DNA of 20,318 nt from Clostridiales bacterium UBA735 (GTDB taxonomy: Bacteria > Bacillota > Clostridia > Oscillospirales > Oscillospiraceae). The notes below the pieces were generated by a model that worked only from the letters and a program-made list of their open reading frames with translations, ran no database searches and was not told the DNA's origin. The translations under genes and the position numbers were made by a program. Positions 1-7,933 of this stretch are shown here, piece by piece. The stretch's first letter is position 1; each line of letters begins with the position of its first letter. The DNA lies in NCBI GenBank assembly GCA_002298695.1, contig DBLB01000198.1, positions 1 to 20,318 of the forward strand, read 5' to 3'.

Positions 1-44
1 TCCTGCCCTGCGGCAGCACCGGCCGGTGGACAAGGAAGTAAGCA

Positions 45-893
45 ATGAACGAAGCCATTCAGGTCTGTGACCTGCATTATACCTATCCCGATCAGGAGAG
101 CGGGCAGGAGCACGTCGTGTTCGACGGGTTGGATCTTGCCATCGAGGCGGGCAGCTTTGTTGCGGTGCTCGGGCACAACGGGTGCGGAAAATCGACGCTC
201 GCCAAGCATTTCAATGCAATCCTTCTGCCGACGGGCGGCAGCGTGACCGTGTATGGGATGGACACGAAGGATGAAAACCTGCTGCTGGCCATCCGGCAGG
301 CGGTGGGCATGGTGTTCCAGAACCCGGACAACCAGATCGTCTCGAACGTCGTCGAAGAGGACGTCGCGTTCGCACCGGAGAATCTCGGCGTGCCGAGCGA
401 AGAGATCCGGGAGCGGGTGGTCGTAGCGCTGAAGACCGTGGGCATGTATGAATACCGCGCGCATGCGCCGCAGCTGCTGTCCGGCGGACAGAAGCAGCGC
501 GTGGCCATTGCGGGCGTGCTGGCGATGAAGCCGAAGTGCATCGTCCTCGACGAGCCGACTGCGATGCTCGACCCGCAGGGACGCCGCGAAGTCATCGAGA
601 CCGTCGAGCGGCTCAACCGCAAGGAGGGCATGACCGTCGTGCTCATCACACACCACATGGACGAGGCGACGCATGCGTCGCGCGTCATTGCGATGAACGA
701 CGGGAAAATCGTCGCCGACGGGACGCCGGAGGCAGTATTTTCCAAGGTGGAGCTGCTGCGGAGCGTCGGCCTGAACGTTCCGGAGACGACGGAGCTGCTC
801 TATGCGCTGCGCGGGGACGGATTTGATCTTCCGCTGACGGCACTCTCCATCGACCAATGTGCGCAGACACTTTATGATGCGATAAAGGTCTGA
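45..893 (+). CDS. ecfA1: ECF transporter ATPase subunit A1
   Basis: ATP-hydrolysing subunit of the energy-coupling factor module, which powers uptake of vitamins and other micronutrients through exchangeable membrane S components. In 282 residues I see a complete ABC ATPase: Walker A GHNGCGKST at 43-51, Q-loop glutamine near 92, signature LSGGQ at 145-149, Walker B CIVLDEP at 165-171 and switch histidine near 203. The C-terminal extension after residue about 230 fits the family. The ATG start follows AAGGAAG at a normal distance. It heads the set EcfA1-EcfA2-EcfT, and the order before truA matches the Bacillota ribosomal-cluster arrangement, where the gene upstream is usually rplQ; that gene is not visible here. 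No S component is encoded in the window, so substrate cannot be told. Family assignment is firm; A1 versus A2 rests on gene order. Confidence 0.95.
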   Translation: MNEAIQVCDLHYTYPDQESGQEHVVFDGLDLAIEAGSFVAVLGHNGCGKSTLAKHFNAILLPTGGSVTVYGMDTKDENLLLAIRQAVGMVFQNPDNQIVSNVVEEDVAFAPENLGVPSEEIRERVVVALKTVGMYEYRAHAPQLLSGGQKQRVAIAGVLAMKPKCIVLDEPTAMLDPQGRREVIETVERLNRKEGMTVVLITHHMDEATHASRVIAMNDGKIVADGTPEAVFSKVELLRSVGLNVPETTELLYALRGDGFDLPLTALSIDQCAQTLYDAIKV

Positions 894-898
894 CCCCA

Positions 899-932
899 GG
901 GCGTATCCGGAACCACTTAATACGCCCGGATA
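899..932 (+). promoter_or_regulatory. two mutually exclusive hairpins between ecfA1 and ecfA2
   Basis: The 56-base gap holds two overlapping inverted repeats. GGGCGTAT (899-906) pairs with ATACGCCC (920-927), and TATCCGG (904-910) pairs with CCGGATA (926-932). They share bases, so only one can form at a time. The second ends four bases before the GGAGG that serves ecfA2. No U tract follows, so a plain intrinsic terminator is unlikely. A role in tuning ecfA2 translation or stabilising the mRNA is inference. Confidence 0.5.
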
Positions 933-949
933 TTCGGAGGAACTACATT

Positions 950-1819
950 TTGACCCCTATTTTAGAAATAGAACATCTGTCGCACATCTACAGTGCGGAC
1001 ACGCCGTTTGAGCGTGCCGCGCTGCAGGATGTGAGCCTTTCCATACAGCGCGGGGAGTTCGTGGGGCTGATCGGCCACACGGGTTCCGGAAAATCGACGC
1101 TGATCCAGCATTTCAACGGGCTTCTGAAGCCGACGGCGGGCTGCGTGCGCTTCGACGGCGAGGACATCTGGAAGGACGCAAAGTTCACACGGGAGATCCG
1201 GTTCAAGGTCGGGCTGGTGTTTCAGTATCCGGAGCATCAGCTGTTTGAAGAGACGGTCTGGAAGGACATCTCCTTCGGGCCGAAGAACATGGGACTCGGC
1301 GAGGACGAGATCGCTTTGCGGGTGAAACGCGCGGCGCAGTTTGTCGGCATTACGGATGCAGAGCTGGAGAAATCACCGTTTGACCTGTCCGGCGGACAGA
1401 AGCGGCGCGTCGCCATTGCAGGCGTCATTGCCATGGAGCCGGATGTGCTGATCCTGGACGAGCCGACGGCGGGCCTCGACCCGCGCGGACGCGAGAGCAT
1501 TTTGCAGAACATCCGCGACTATCAGGCGGCGCAGCACGCGGCCGTCATCATGGTCAGCCACTCGATGGAGGAGATCGCGTCCAACGTCGACCGGCTGATT
1601 GTCATGAATCACGGAAAAAACGTCATGAGCGGCGCACCGGCGGAGGTCTTCGCACATGCGGAGGAACTCGTTTCGATGGGGCTGGCCGTGCCGAAGATGA
1701 CGCAGCTGTTCCTCAAGCTCCGCCAGCTCGGCCTCCCGGTCGATTCGTCGGTGTTTACGGTGGAGCAGGCGGAACGTGCGCTTCGGCCGCTGCTCGGAAA
1801 GGGGGGCGCGCCATGCTGA
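950..1819 (+). CDS. ecfA2: ECF transporter ATPase subunit A2
   Basis: Second ATPase of the energy-coupling factor module; it pairs with EcfA1 under the transmembrane EcfT subunit. The 289-residue protein has Walker A GHTGSGKST (42-50), Q-loop glutamine near 92, signature LSGGQ (146-150), Walker B with DEPTAGLDP (from about 165) and switch histidine near 204. The start is TTG at 950, preceded by GGAGGA at 936-941; no ATG lies in a sensible place and the protein aligns from MTPILEIEHLSHIY onward with the family. Its stop overlaps the ecfT start by seven bases, so translation is probably coupled. The ATPase is certain; the non-ATG start is the best reading but unproven. Confidence 0.94.
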   Translation: MTPILEIEHLSHIYSADTPFERAALQDVSLSIQRGEFVGLIGHTGSGKSTLIQHFNGLLKPTAGCVRFDGEDIWKDAKFTREIRFKVGLVFQYPEHQLFEETVWKDISFGPKNMGLGEDEIALRVKRAAQFVGITDAELEKSPFDLSGGQKRRVAIAGVIAMEPDVLILDEPTAGLDPRGRESILQNIRDYQAAQHAAVIMVSHSMEEIASNVDRLIVMNHGKNVMSGAPAEVFAHAEELVSMGLAVPKMTQLFLKLRQLGLPVDSSVFTVEQAERALRPLLGKGGAPC

Positions 1820-2616
1820 AGGACGTCACGCTCGGGCAGTATTTCCCGGGGCAGTCCCCGATCCACAAGCTCGACCCGCGGACGAAGCTGATCTTCGTCG
1901 TACTCTATATTGCGGTGCTCTTTCTGGCAAAGGGCTTTGCGTCGTATCTGCTGGTGGCGGTCTTTCTGGGAGCGGTCATCGCCGTTTCAAAGATTCATGT
2001 CTCCGCCATCTTTAAGGGGCTGAAGCCGCTGCTGCTGATCATCATTTTCACGGCGGTGCTGAATCTGTTCTATTCCAGCGGCGAGCCGATCGTGAAGTTC
2101 TGGATCTTCAAGATCACCAAAGAGGGCATTTTCAACGCCATTTTCATGGCGCTGCGGATCATGCTGCTGGTGGCCGGGACTTTTATGTTGACCTATACGA
2201 CTTCGCCGATCTCGCTGACGGACGGGCTGGAAAGTCTGCTCAGTCCGATGAAAAAGATCAGGCTGCCGGTGCATGAGCTGGCAATGATGATGTGCATCGC
2301 GCTGCGCTTCATCCCGACGCTCATCGAGGAGACGGACAAGATCATGTCGGCGCAGAAGGCGCGAGGCGCGGATTTTGAGTCCGGCAATCTGATCGCGCGC
2401 GCGAAGGCGCTGGTGCCGATTTTGGTGCCGCTGTTCATCAGTGCGTTCCGCCGGGCCGACGAGCTGGCGACGGCGATGGAGTGCCGCTGCTACCACGGCG
2501 GCGAGGGCCGCACGCGGCTGCATCAGCTGAAGTATGAAAAACGGGACTACATTGCGTTCGGCGTCGGTGCGGCGCTTTTGGCCGCGATGATCGTTCTGCG
2601 GCAGTTTGGACTGTAA
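1813..2616 (+). CDS. ecfT: ECF transporter transmembrane coupling subunit
   Basis: Membrane scaffold of the ECF transporter, joining the two ATPases to the substrate-binding S component. The 267-residue protein has several hydrophobic segments in the N-terminal half (about 24-60 and 72-86, then 110-128) and one near the C-terminus (about 245-262). The two cytoplasmic coupling motifs of the CbiQ/EcfT family are visible: QKARG at 181-185 and AMECRCYHGG at 221-230, the A-R-G-type helices that dock into the ATPases. The ATG overlaps the end of ecfA2 and is preceded by a G-rich ribosome binding site. The next gene, truA, starts 13 bases after the stop, so all four are probably one transcript. Confidence 0.94.
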   Translation: MLKDVTLGQYFPGQSPIHKLDPRTKLIFVVLYIAVLFLAKGFASYLLVAVFLGAVIAVSKIHVSAIFKGLKPLLLIIIFTAVLNLFYSSGEPIVKFWIFKITKEGIFNAIFMALRIMLLVAGTFMLTYTTSPISLTDGLESLLSPMKKIRLPVHELAMMMCIALRFIPTLIEETDKIMSAQKARGADFESGNLIARAKALVPILVPLFISAFRRADELATAMECRCYHGGEGRTRLHQLKYEKRDYIAFGVGAALLAAMIVLRQFGL

Positions 2617-2629
2617 GGATGTTTGGAGT

Positions 2630-3394
2630 ATGCGGAATATCGCGGTCACATTGAAATATCTCGGCACGGCGTATCACGGCTGGCAGGTGCAGAAGACGCA
2701 GGTGACGGTCGGTGAGACGGTGGAAAAGGCTGTGGCGATGGTGGTTGGCCATCCGGTGCATGTGACCGGCTGCGGCCGGACGGACGCGGGTGTCCATGCG
2801 CGCGTCTACATCGCCAATTTCCGCACGACGTCGCGCATTCCGGTCGACCGCCTGCCCTATGCGCTCAATACGCATCTGCCGCTCGACATCGTGGTGACGG
2901 ACGCGCGCGAAGTGCCGGAGGGCTTCAATGCCATCGGATCGTGCGTCAAAAAAGAATACACCTATCTGATCTATAACTCGGCGATCAAGGACCCGTTTTA
3001 TGTCAACCGTGCGTGGTTCTACCCGAAGCACCTCGACGAAAAGGTCATGCAGCTGGCGGGCAGCCAGTTCGTTGGGACACATGACTTTGCGGCGGTGCGG
3101 TCGGTCGGTACGGAAGTGAAGTCCACGGTGCGGACGGTCTATTATTACGAGGTCGCGCGCGAGGGCGATATCATCTCGCTGCGCGTGTGCGCCAACGGCT
3201 TCCTCTACAACATGGCGCGTGCGATGGCCGGGACGGTCGTCTACGCGGCGGAGGGAAAATTCCCGCCGGAATCGGTGGCGGAGATCCTGGAGCGCGGCGA
3301 CCGCAAGGCCGCAGGGCCGACGGTGCCGCCCGGCGGACTTTACATGACACAGCTCTGGTATGACGATGGAGAGGTTTCGTTCCATGTCGGATAA
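2630..3394 (+). CDS. truA: tRNA pseudouridine(38-40) synthase
   Basis: Converts uridines 38-40 in the anticodon stem-loop of many tRNAs to pseudouridine. The family core begins at the first residues (MRNIAVTLKYLGTAYHGWQ), and the catalytic aspartate lies in GCGRTDAGVHA, at D52 in this reading. Later family segments include KKEYTYLIYN, the FVGTHDFAAV region and a GFLYNMARAMAGT stretch. At 254 residues it has the usual length. I chose ATG at 2630, with AAGGA at 2615-2619 as ribosome binding site; an in-frame TTG at 2606 would add eight residues with no family match and overlap ecfT. The 3' end overlaps the start of the DUF5711 gene by 11 bases. Confidence 0.95.
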   Translation: MRNIAVTLKYLGTAYHGWQVQKTQVTVGETVEKAVAMVVGHPVHVTGCGRTDAGVHARVYIANFRTTSRIPVDRLPYALNTHLPLDIVVTDAREVPEGFNAIGSCVKKEYTYLIYNSAIKDPFYVNRAWFYPKHLDEKVMQLAGSQFVGTHDFAAVRSVGTEVKSTVRTVYYYEVAREGDIISLRVCANGFLYNMARAMAGTVVYAAEGKFPPESVAEILERGDRKAAGPTVPPGGLYMTQLWYDDGEVSFHVG

Positions 3395-4547
3395 TGTGAC
3401 ACAACTGAATGAGGCGCGCAAACGCAGGCCGTGGAAGCGGATCGCACTGTTTGCACTGCTGGTGCTGCTGGTGTGCGCAGGTGTTGCGGCGTATGTATTC
3501 CGTGACAGCCTGAATCTTGACGCAGCCAGACGGTTTCTGCGGTATCTGAATGTTTCGGGAGAAAGCTCGGACGGGCAGTTCCTGTTTGACGCCGGAAATT
3601 CCAATCAGTACGCCGATTTTGACGGCGGACTGGCCGTGGCGTCGCCGACGGGCATTGCGGCCTATGAGGCGAATGGCAGCGAGTTTGCGCTGGTGCAGGA
3701 GAAGCTGTCCACGCCGGCGATCGGGCACGCAGGTAAATATGTGATGGCCTATGACGTCGGCGGCTATGCGCTGCATCTCATCTCTGCGGCAAAGGGGAGC
3801 GTGCTGGATGTGACGGCGGACAGGCCGCTGCTGGATGCGGACCTTGCTGAGGACGGGAGCGTCTGCTATTCCTCAAGCGAGAGCGGCTACAAGAGCGTGC
3901 TCTACGTGTACAACGGAAATCAGGCGCTGATCTACCGCTGGCTGTCGTCCAGCCAGTATCTGCCGATATGTGCGGTGAACCCGGGGGCGAAATATGCTGC
4001 CGCGGCCGCGCTCGGGCAGAGCGGCGGCGTGTATGAGACGACGATCCAGCTGCTCCGGACGGATGCGGAGACGCCGGAGACGACCGTTTCGTTCGGCAAT
4101 GAGCTGATCTACGACCTGACGTTCCCGACGGCGGACTCCATTCTGGCAGTCGGCGAGGATCATGCCCGCTGGTTTTCCCTCGACGGGACACGGCTGGGGA
4201 ACTATGACTACAGCGAATCCTATCTGAAGGATTTTGATTTCGGCGGGAGCGGATTTCTGACGCTGGTGCTGAATATGTATCAAGCAGGCAACCGCTACCG
4301 CGTGGTGACGGTCGGGCCGGACGGGGAGGAGATCGGAGCGCTCGATTTTGAAGAGCAGATCCTGGACTTTTCCGCGGCCGGGAAATATGTGGCGGTGCTG
4401 ACCGCCGGGAAGCTCAATATTTATGACAACAGCATGCACCTGTATGCGCACTGCGACAACGACTCCGGCGCGACGAACGTCGTCATGCGTGCGGACGGAA
4501 CGGCCATTGTGATCGGCAGCGGCCGGGCGGAGCGCTATGTGCCCTGA
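3384..4547 (+). CDS. membrane-anchored DUF5711 family protein, predicted beta-propeller
   Basis: Function unknown. The 387-residue protein has a basic cytoplasmic N-terminus (about 1-19, rich in R and K), one transmembrane helix (about 20-38) and a long extracytoplasmic part. That part reads as successive beta-strand blades of 40-50 residues, with recurring aromatic-glycine and DxDG-like turns, such as AVASPTGIAAYEANGSEFAL, ILAVGEDHARWFSLDGTRLG and AVLTAGKLNIYDNSMHLY. This fits DUF5711, a clostridial family I recognise by layout rather than by a diagnostic motif. The ATG at 3384 follows GGAGAGG at 3368-3374 and lies inside truA, so translation is probably coupled. In-frame ATGs at 3360 and 3366 lack a good ribosome binding site. 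A surface sensor or envelope scaffold role would be a guess. Confidence 0.8.
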   Translation: MSDNVTQLNEARKRRPWKRIALFALLVLLVCAGVAAYVFRDSLNLDAARRFLRYLNVSGESSDGQFLFDAGNSNQYADFDGGLAVASPTGIAAYEANGSEFALVQEKLSTPAIGHAGKYVMAYDVGGYALHLISAAKGSVLDVTADRPLLDADLAEDGSVCYSSSESGYKSVLYVYNGNQALIYRWLSSSQYLPICAVNPGAKYAAAAALGQSGGVYETTIQLLRTDAETPETTVSFGNELIYDLTFPTADSILAVGEDHARWFSLDGTRLGNYDYSESYLKDFDFGGSGFLTLVLNMYQAGNRYRVVTVGPDGEEIGALDFEEQILDFSAAGKYVAVLTAGKLNIYDNSMHLYAHCDNDSGATNVVMRADGTAIVIGSGRAERYVP

Positions 4548-4600
4548 CTGCCATCCGGGAACACGGCGGATACGATGGTGCAGATAAGGAGAGAACCTGT

Positions 4601-6934
4601 ATGAAACCTACACTTTGCTCCAGATGCAAGAAGAATCTGGCGGTGATTTTTATCACGAGGGTGGAAAATGGCCAGACCACCAATGAAGGCCTCTGCCTCA
4701 AGTGCGCAAAGGAGCTCGGCATCAAGCCGGTAGACGAGATGATCCAGCGGATGGGCCTTTCGGACGACGATCTGGAAAACCTGAGCGGAGAAATGGGCGA
4801 CATGATGAGCGGCCTCGAGGGGCTTATGAATCCTGCTGAGAAGAGCGAGGATGACGAGGACGACGAGCAGGAGAGCCAGACGGCGACCTTCCCGTTCCTC
4901 AACAAGCTCTTCGGCAACGCCGGAAACAACGAGAATGCGGACGATCTGCCCGCGCGCGATGAGCGTCCGGAGCAGAAGCCGCGCGGTGACAAGCCGAACG
5001 GGCAGAAGAAGCAGAAGCATAAATTCCTCGACCTCTACTGCCAGAACCTGACGCAGAAGGCGCGCGACGGAAAGCTCGACCGCATCGTCGGCCGAGATGT
5101 GGAGACGGAGCGCGTCATCCAGATCTTAAACCGCCGGCAGAAGAACAATCCCTGCCTGATCGGCGAACCGGGCGTCGGCAAGACGGCCATCGCCGAGGGT
5201 CTCGCGCAGCGGATCGCGGACAAAGACGTGCCCTATAAGCTGCAAAATAAAGAGGTCTATCTGATGGATCTGACGGCGCTCGTCGCCGGGACGCAGTTCC
5301 GCGGCCAGTTTGAGAGCCGCATGAAGGGCTTAATTGAAGAGGTCAAAAAGCTTGGAAACGTGATCCTGGTCATCGACGAGGTACACAATCTTGTCGGCGC
5401 GGGCGACGCAGAGGGTTCCATGAACGCGGCGAATATTCTCAAGCCCGCGCTTTCCCGCGGCGAGATCCAGGTCATCGGTGCGACGACGTTCAATGAGTAC
5501 CGCAAGCACATTGAAAAGGACTCGGCGCTCGAACGTCGGTTCCAGCCCGTAACGGTCAACGAACCGACCATCGAGGAGGCCATTGCCATTCTGCGCGGCA
5601 TTTCGCACTATTATGAGGCGTACCACGGCGTGGAAATTCCGCCGGAGATCGCGCGGCAGGCCGTCGTCCTCTCTGAGCGCTATATCACCGACCGCTTCCT
5701 GCCGGATAAGGCCATTGACCTGATCGATGAGGCGTGCTCGGATGTGAATCTCCGGAACAAGGACATCGGAAGACTGGAAACGCTGCGCAAGGAGCGCGAC
5801 GATCTGACGCTGGAGCTCAATATGCTCTCCGAAAACGCGGAACCGACCGAGGGCGACTATGCCCGGATGGCGGAGCTGCGCAGCCGCAATTTGCAGCTCG
5901 ACGGGGAGATCGCGGAGCTTGCGGCAAAGCCGAAGCCGGTGCTCTCGATGGAGAATCTGGCGCGCATCATTGAGCTCTGGACCAAGATTCCGGCCAGCAA
6001 GATCCGCGCACAGGAATATGAGCAGCTGCTGCATCTTGACGAGCGGCTGAAGCAGCATATTGTCGGGCAGGACGAGGCCGTCGCCGCCGTGACCGCGGCC
6101 ATCCGCCGCAGCCGCGTCGGCATCAGCCCGAAAAAGCGGCCGGTGTCGTTCATTTTCGTCGGCTCGACCGGCGTGGGCAAGACGGAACTCGTGAAGGTGT
6201 TGGCCAATGAGCTGTTTGAATCGGTCGAATCGCTGATCCGCCTCGACATGTCGGAGTACATGGAGAAGCACAGCGTGTCGAAGATCATCGGCTCGCCTCC
6301 CGGCTATGTCGGCTATGACGAGGCCGGGCAGCTGACCGAGAAGATCCGCCGCCGCCCGTATTCCGTCATCCTGTTTGACGAGCTGGAAAAGGCGCATCCA
6401 GATGTGCTGAACATCCTGCTGCAGATTCTCGACGACGGGCGCATCACCGACGCGCAGGGGCGCGTGGTCAACTTTGAGAACACGATCATCATCATGACAT
6501 CGAACGCCGGGTCTGACCGGAAGGATGGCAGCGTCGGCTTCGGCAAGACCGTCTCGGAGCAGAGCAAGGAGAAGGCGCTCAAGGCGCTGGGCGAGTTCCT
6601 GCGGCCGGAGTTCATCAACCGTGTGGATGAGGTCGTCTGCTTCAACAAGCTGACCGAGGAGAATTTCCGCGCCATCGCGGCCATCATGCTCGGCGAGCTG
6701 CGGGACAGCCTGTCCTCGCGCGGCCTGACGTTCGACTGGGACGGAAGCCTCGTGGACTATCTGGTCAAGAAATCCTATTCCGTACAGTTTGGCGCGCGTA
6801 ATCTGCGCCGCACGATCCAGAAGGAGCTGGAGGATCCGATCGCGGAAAAGCTGATCGACGCCTGGCAGACGCCGCTGCGCAGCATCACTGCTTCGGCGGA
6901 GCAGGATGCCGTCCGGCTGCACTGTGAAGCATGA
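4601..6934 (+). CDS. Clp ATPase (ClpC-like) with McsA-like zinc finger replacing the N-domain
   Basis: Double-ring AAA+ unfoldase that should feed proteins to ClpP. Its 777 residues read as: an N-terminal zinc finger with C6-x2-C9 and C32-x2-C35, resembling the start of McsA; an acidic, low-complexity linker (about 45-140, with a run of D and E at 82-92); AAA1 with Walker A GEPGVGKT (188-195), Walker B VILVIDE (254-260) and arginines at 312-313; a short coiled middle domain (about 388-442); AAA2 with Walker A GSTGVGKT (521-528), Walker B VILFDE (589-594) and sensor-2 GAR (731-733). VGF at 645-647 sits where ClpP-binding (I/L/V)GF loops occur. The duplicated Clp N-domain that binds adaptors and phospho-arginine in ClpC is absent. 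The ribosome binding site is AAGGAGAG. I see no CtsR or CIRCE operator upstream. It is last before a strong terminator. The AAA+ assignment is certain; ClpP partnership is inferred. Confidence 0.93.
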   Translation: MKPTLCSRCKKNLAVIFITRVENGQTTNEGLCLKCAKELGIKPVDEMIQRMGLSDDDLENLSGEMGDMMSGLEGLMNPAEKSEDDEDDEQESQTATFPFLNKLFGNAGNNENADDLPARDERPEQKPRGDKPNGQKKQKHKFLDLYCQNLTQKARDGKLDRIVGRDVETERVIQILNRRQKNNPCLIGEPGVGKTAIAEGLAQRIADKDVPYKLQNKEVYLMDLTALVAGTQFRGQFESRMKGLIEEVKKLGNVILVIDEVHNLVGAGDAEGSMNAANILKPALSRGEIQVIGATTFNEYRKHIEKDSALERRFQPVTVNEPTIEEAIAILRGISHYYEAYHGVEIPPEIARQAVVLSERYITDRFLPDKAIDLIDEACSDVNLRNKDIGRLETLRKERDDLTLELNMLSENAEPTEGDYARMAELRSRNLQLDGEIAELAAKPKPVLSMENLARIIELWTKIPASKIRAQEYEQLLHLDERLKQHIVGQDEAVAAVTAAIRRSRVGISPKKRPVSFIFVGSTGVGKTELVKVLANELFESVESLIRLDMSEYMEKHSVSKIIGSPPGYVGYDEAGQLTEKIRRRPYSVILFDELEKAHPDVLNILLQILDDGRITDAQGRVVNFENTIIIMTSNAGSDRKDGSVGFGKTVSEQSKEKALKALGEFLRPEFINRVDEVVCFNKLTEENFRAIAAIMLGELRDSLSSRGLTFDWDGSLVDYLVKKSYSVQFGARNLRRTIQKELEDPIAEKLIDAWQTPLRSITASAEQDAVRLHCEA

Positions 6935-6937
6935 TGA

Positions 6938-6972
6938 AAAAGGGCCTTTGACGGTTTGTCAAAGGCCCTTTT
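6938..6972 (+). terminator. intrinsic terminator after the Clp ATPase gene
   Basis: A perfect 15-bp stem: AAAAGGGCCTTTGAC (6938-6952), loop GGTTT, GTCAAAGGCCCTTTT (6958-6972). It starts four bases after the stop codon. The A/T ends of the stem provide the U tract and make it potentially active in both directions. Confidence 0.92.
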
Positions 6973-7023
6973 GCTGCGGCAGTCCGGATTTAGCAGGGGG
7001 TGTTTCGGAGAATCGGTGCGGGC

Positions 7024-7045
7024 GGGCCGATGAGGGCATCGGCCC
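7024..7045. repeat. REP-like palindrome
   Basis: GGGCCGATG (7024-7032), loop AGGG, CATCGGCCC (7037-7045): a perfect 9-bp inverted repeat lying in the gap between the Clp terminator and the lipoprotein promoter, followed by CCTACA. Its G/C-rich, gene-free setting resembles dispersed extragenic palindromes I associate with related gut Clostridia, where flanks such as GTAGGGGC recur. Only one copy is in the window, so repeat status is inference. Confidence 0.45.
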
Positions 7046-7137
7046 CTACAAATATCCGTAAGATGCAATTTGTCAGCCCCTATCAAGAGCGCAGAGTTTC
7101 CCACACCGGCGGGGAAGACTTTGCTGCTGCGGAATGT

Positions 7138-7166
7138 TTGACAGATGGGGGAAAGTATGCTACAGT
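7138..7166 (+). promoter_or_regulatory. sigma-A-type promoter for the lipoprotein gene
   Basis: Perfect -35 TTGACA (7138-7143), 17-base spacer, -10 TACAGT (7161-7166). Transcription would start near 7173, about 16 bases before the GTG start, leaving a very short leader that contains the AGGGGG ribosome binding site. Confidence 0.75.
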
Positions 7167-7188
7167 CGGAAAAAAGGGGGTATGCCGG

Positions 7189-7911
7189 GTGAAAAAATGT
7201 TTGGTTCTGTTGGCGATGCTTGCGCTGCTGACGGCGGCGGGGTGCGACGGCAGCGGATGGTCGCGCACGGTGCCGGCCAGGGCGTTTCCGAGCGGAAATG
7301 TGTATGAATTGCAGATCGGCGCACGGCTGAACCAGGGGATCTATGCCTCGATCGGAGACAGCGTGTTTTCTTCGGAGGAACCGCTTGCCGAGCTGGTCCG
7401 GCGCGGGGCCGGGGAAGCGGAGTTTGTCCGCGCGGCGTCCGGAGATCTCCTGGGCGCACTGCTGACGGAGGCGCGGGAGGACGGAACACGGGATTTCTAT
7501 TACCTGTCCTATGAACTGCGGAAGGACGACGTACAGTGGTACCGCTTTTCCGGCCTCCGGTTCCGGCTGTGCGCGGAAGAGGATGAAGAACAGGTGGATT
7601 ATGCGCTTGTGCCGGTGTTTTGCTTTGATCAGATCGTTTCGAATGGAGACAGACGGGAGTTACAGTACAGCGCACGATATCACTGCAGCGCCGTGACGGT
7701 GGAGCAGACGGAATATCCGCAGCCGCAGGCGCTGTTTGAGGCCTTCTATCTGGCGACGGGCCAGTATACGGTGGAGCGAGAGGCGGAGATGCTGACCGTC
7801 CGACCGCTGACGGACAGAACGAACGTCTGCGCGTTCCGGCTGGAATTTGAAACGGTCAATGGGGAACCGTATGTGACGGTGCTGCCCGCAGAAAGTCAAA
7901 AAATTTCCTGA
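7189..7911 (+). CDS. predicted lipoprotein of unknown function
   Basis: A 240-residue protein with a clear lipoprotein signal: basic KK start, hydrophobic stretch to residue 14, then LTAAGC with the lipidated cysteine at 19. The mature part is soluble-looking and acidic, with no domain I recognise; alternating hydrophobic stretches (VYELQIGARL, FYYLSYELR, ALVPVFCF, FRLEFETVNGEPYVTVLP) suggest a mostly beta fold. I chose GTG at 7189 because it follows AGGGGG at a good distance, lies just after a strong promoter and gives a perfect signal peptide; the frame is open further upstream but that part overlaps the promoter. The last codons and stop lie inside the 5' arm of the terminator shared with rnpB. 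It is transcribed alone. Surface location is well supported; role unknown. Confidence 0.8.
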   Translation: MKKCLVLLAMLALLTAAGCDGSGWSRTVPARAFPSGNVYELQIGARLNQGIYASIGDSVFSSEEPLAELVRRGAGEAEFVRAASGDLLGALLTEAREDGTRDFYYLSYELRKDDVQWYRFSGLRFRLCAEEDEEQVDYALVPVFCFDQIVSNGDRRELQYSARYHCSAVTVEQTEYPQPQALFEAFYLATGQYTVEREAEMLTVRPLTDRTNVCAFRLEFETVNGEPYVTVLPAESQKIS

Positions 7912-7933
7912 CCATCCGGTCAGGAAATTTTTT
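7898..7933. terminator. bidirectional terminator shared by the lipoprotein gene and rnpB
   Basis: A perfect 16-bp stem: AAAAAATTTCCTGACC (7898-7913), loop ATCC, GGTCAGGAAATTTTTT (7918-7933). It has a T run at the 3' end on both strands, so it can stop the lipoprotein mRNA on + and RNase P RNA on -. The TGA of the lipoprotein gene (7909-7911) lies within the stem. Confidence 0.93.

Noticed and set aside
1..44. C-terminal end of rplQ upstream of ecfA1
   Set aside because: Expected from gene order, but none of the three short frames ends in a recognisable L17 tail.
4548..4600. CtsR or CIRCE heat-shock operator upstream of the Clp ATPase
   Set aside because: The 53-base gap has no GGTCAAA-type direct repeat or TTAGCACTC inverted repeat, and no convincing promoter.
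7000..7188. Upstream extension of the lipoprotein to a GTG at 7000
   Set aside because: It would place coding sequence over the palindrome and promoter and bury the signal peptide 63 residues inside the protein.
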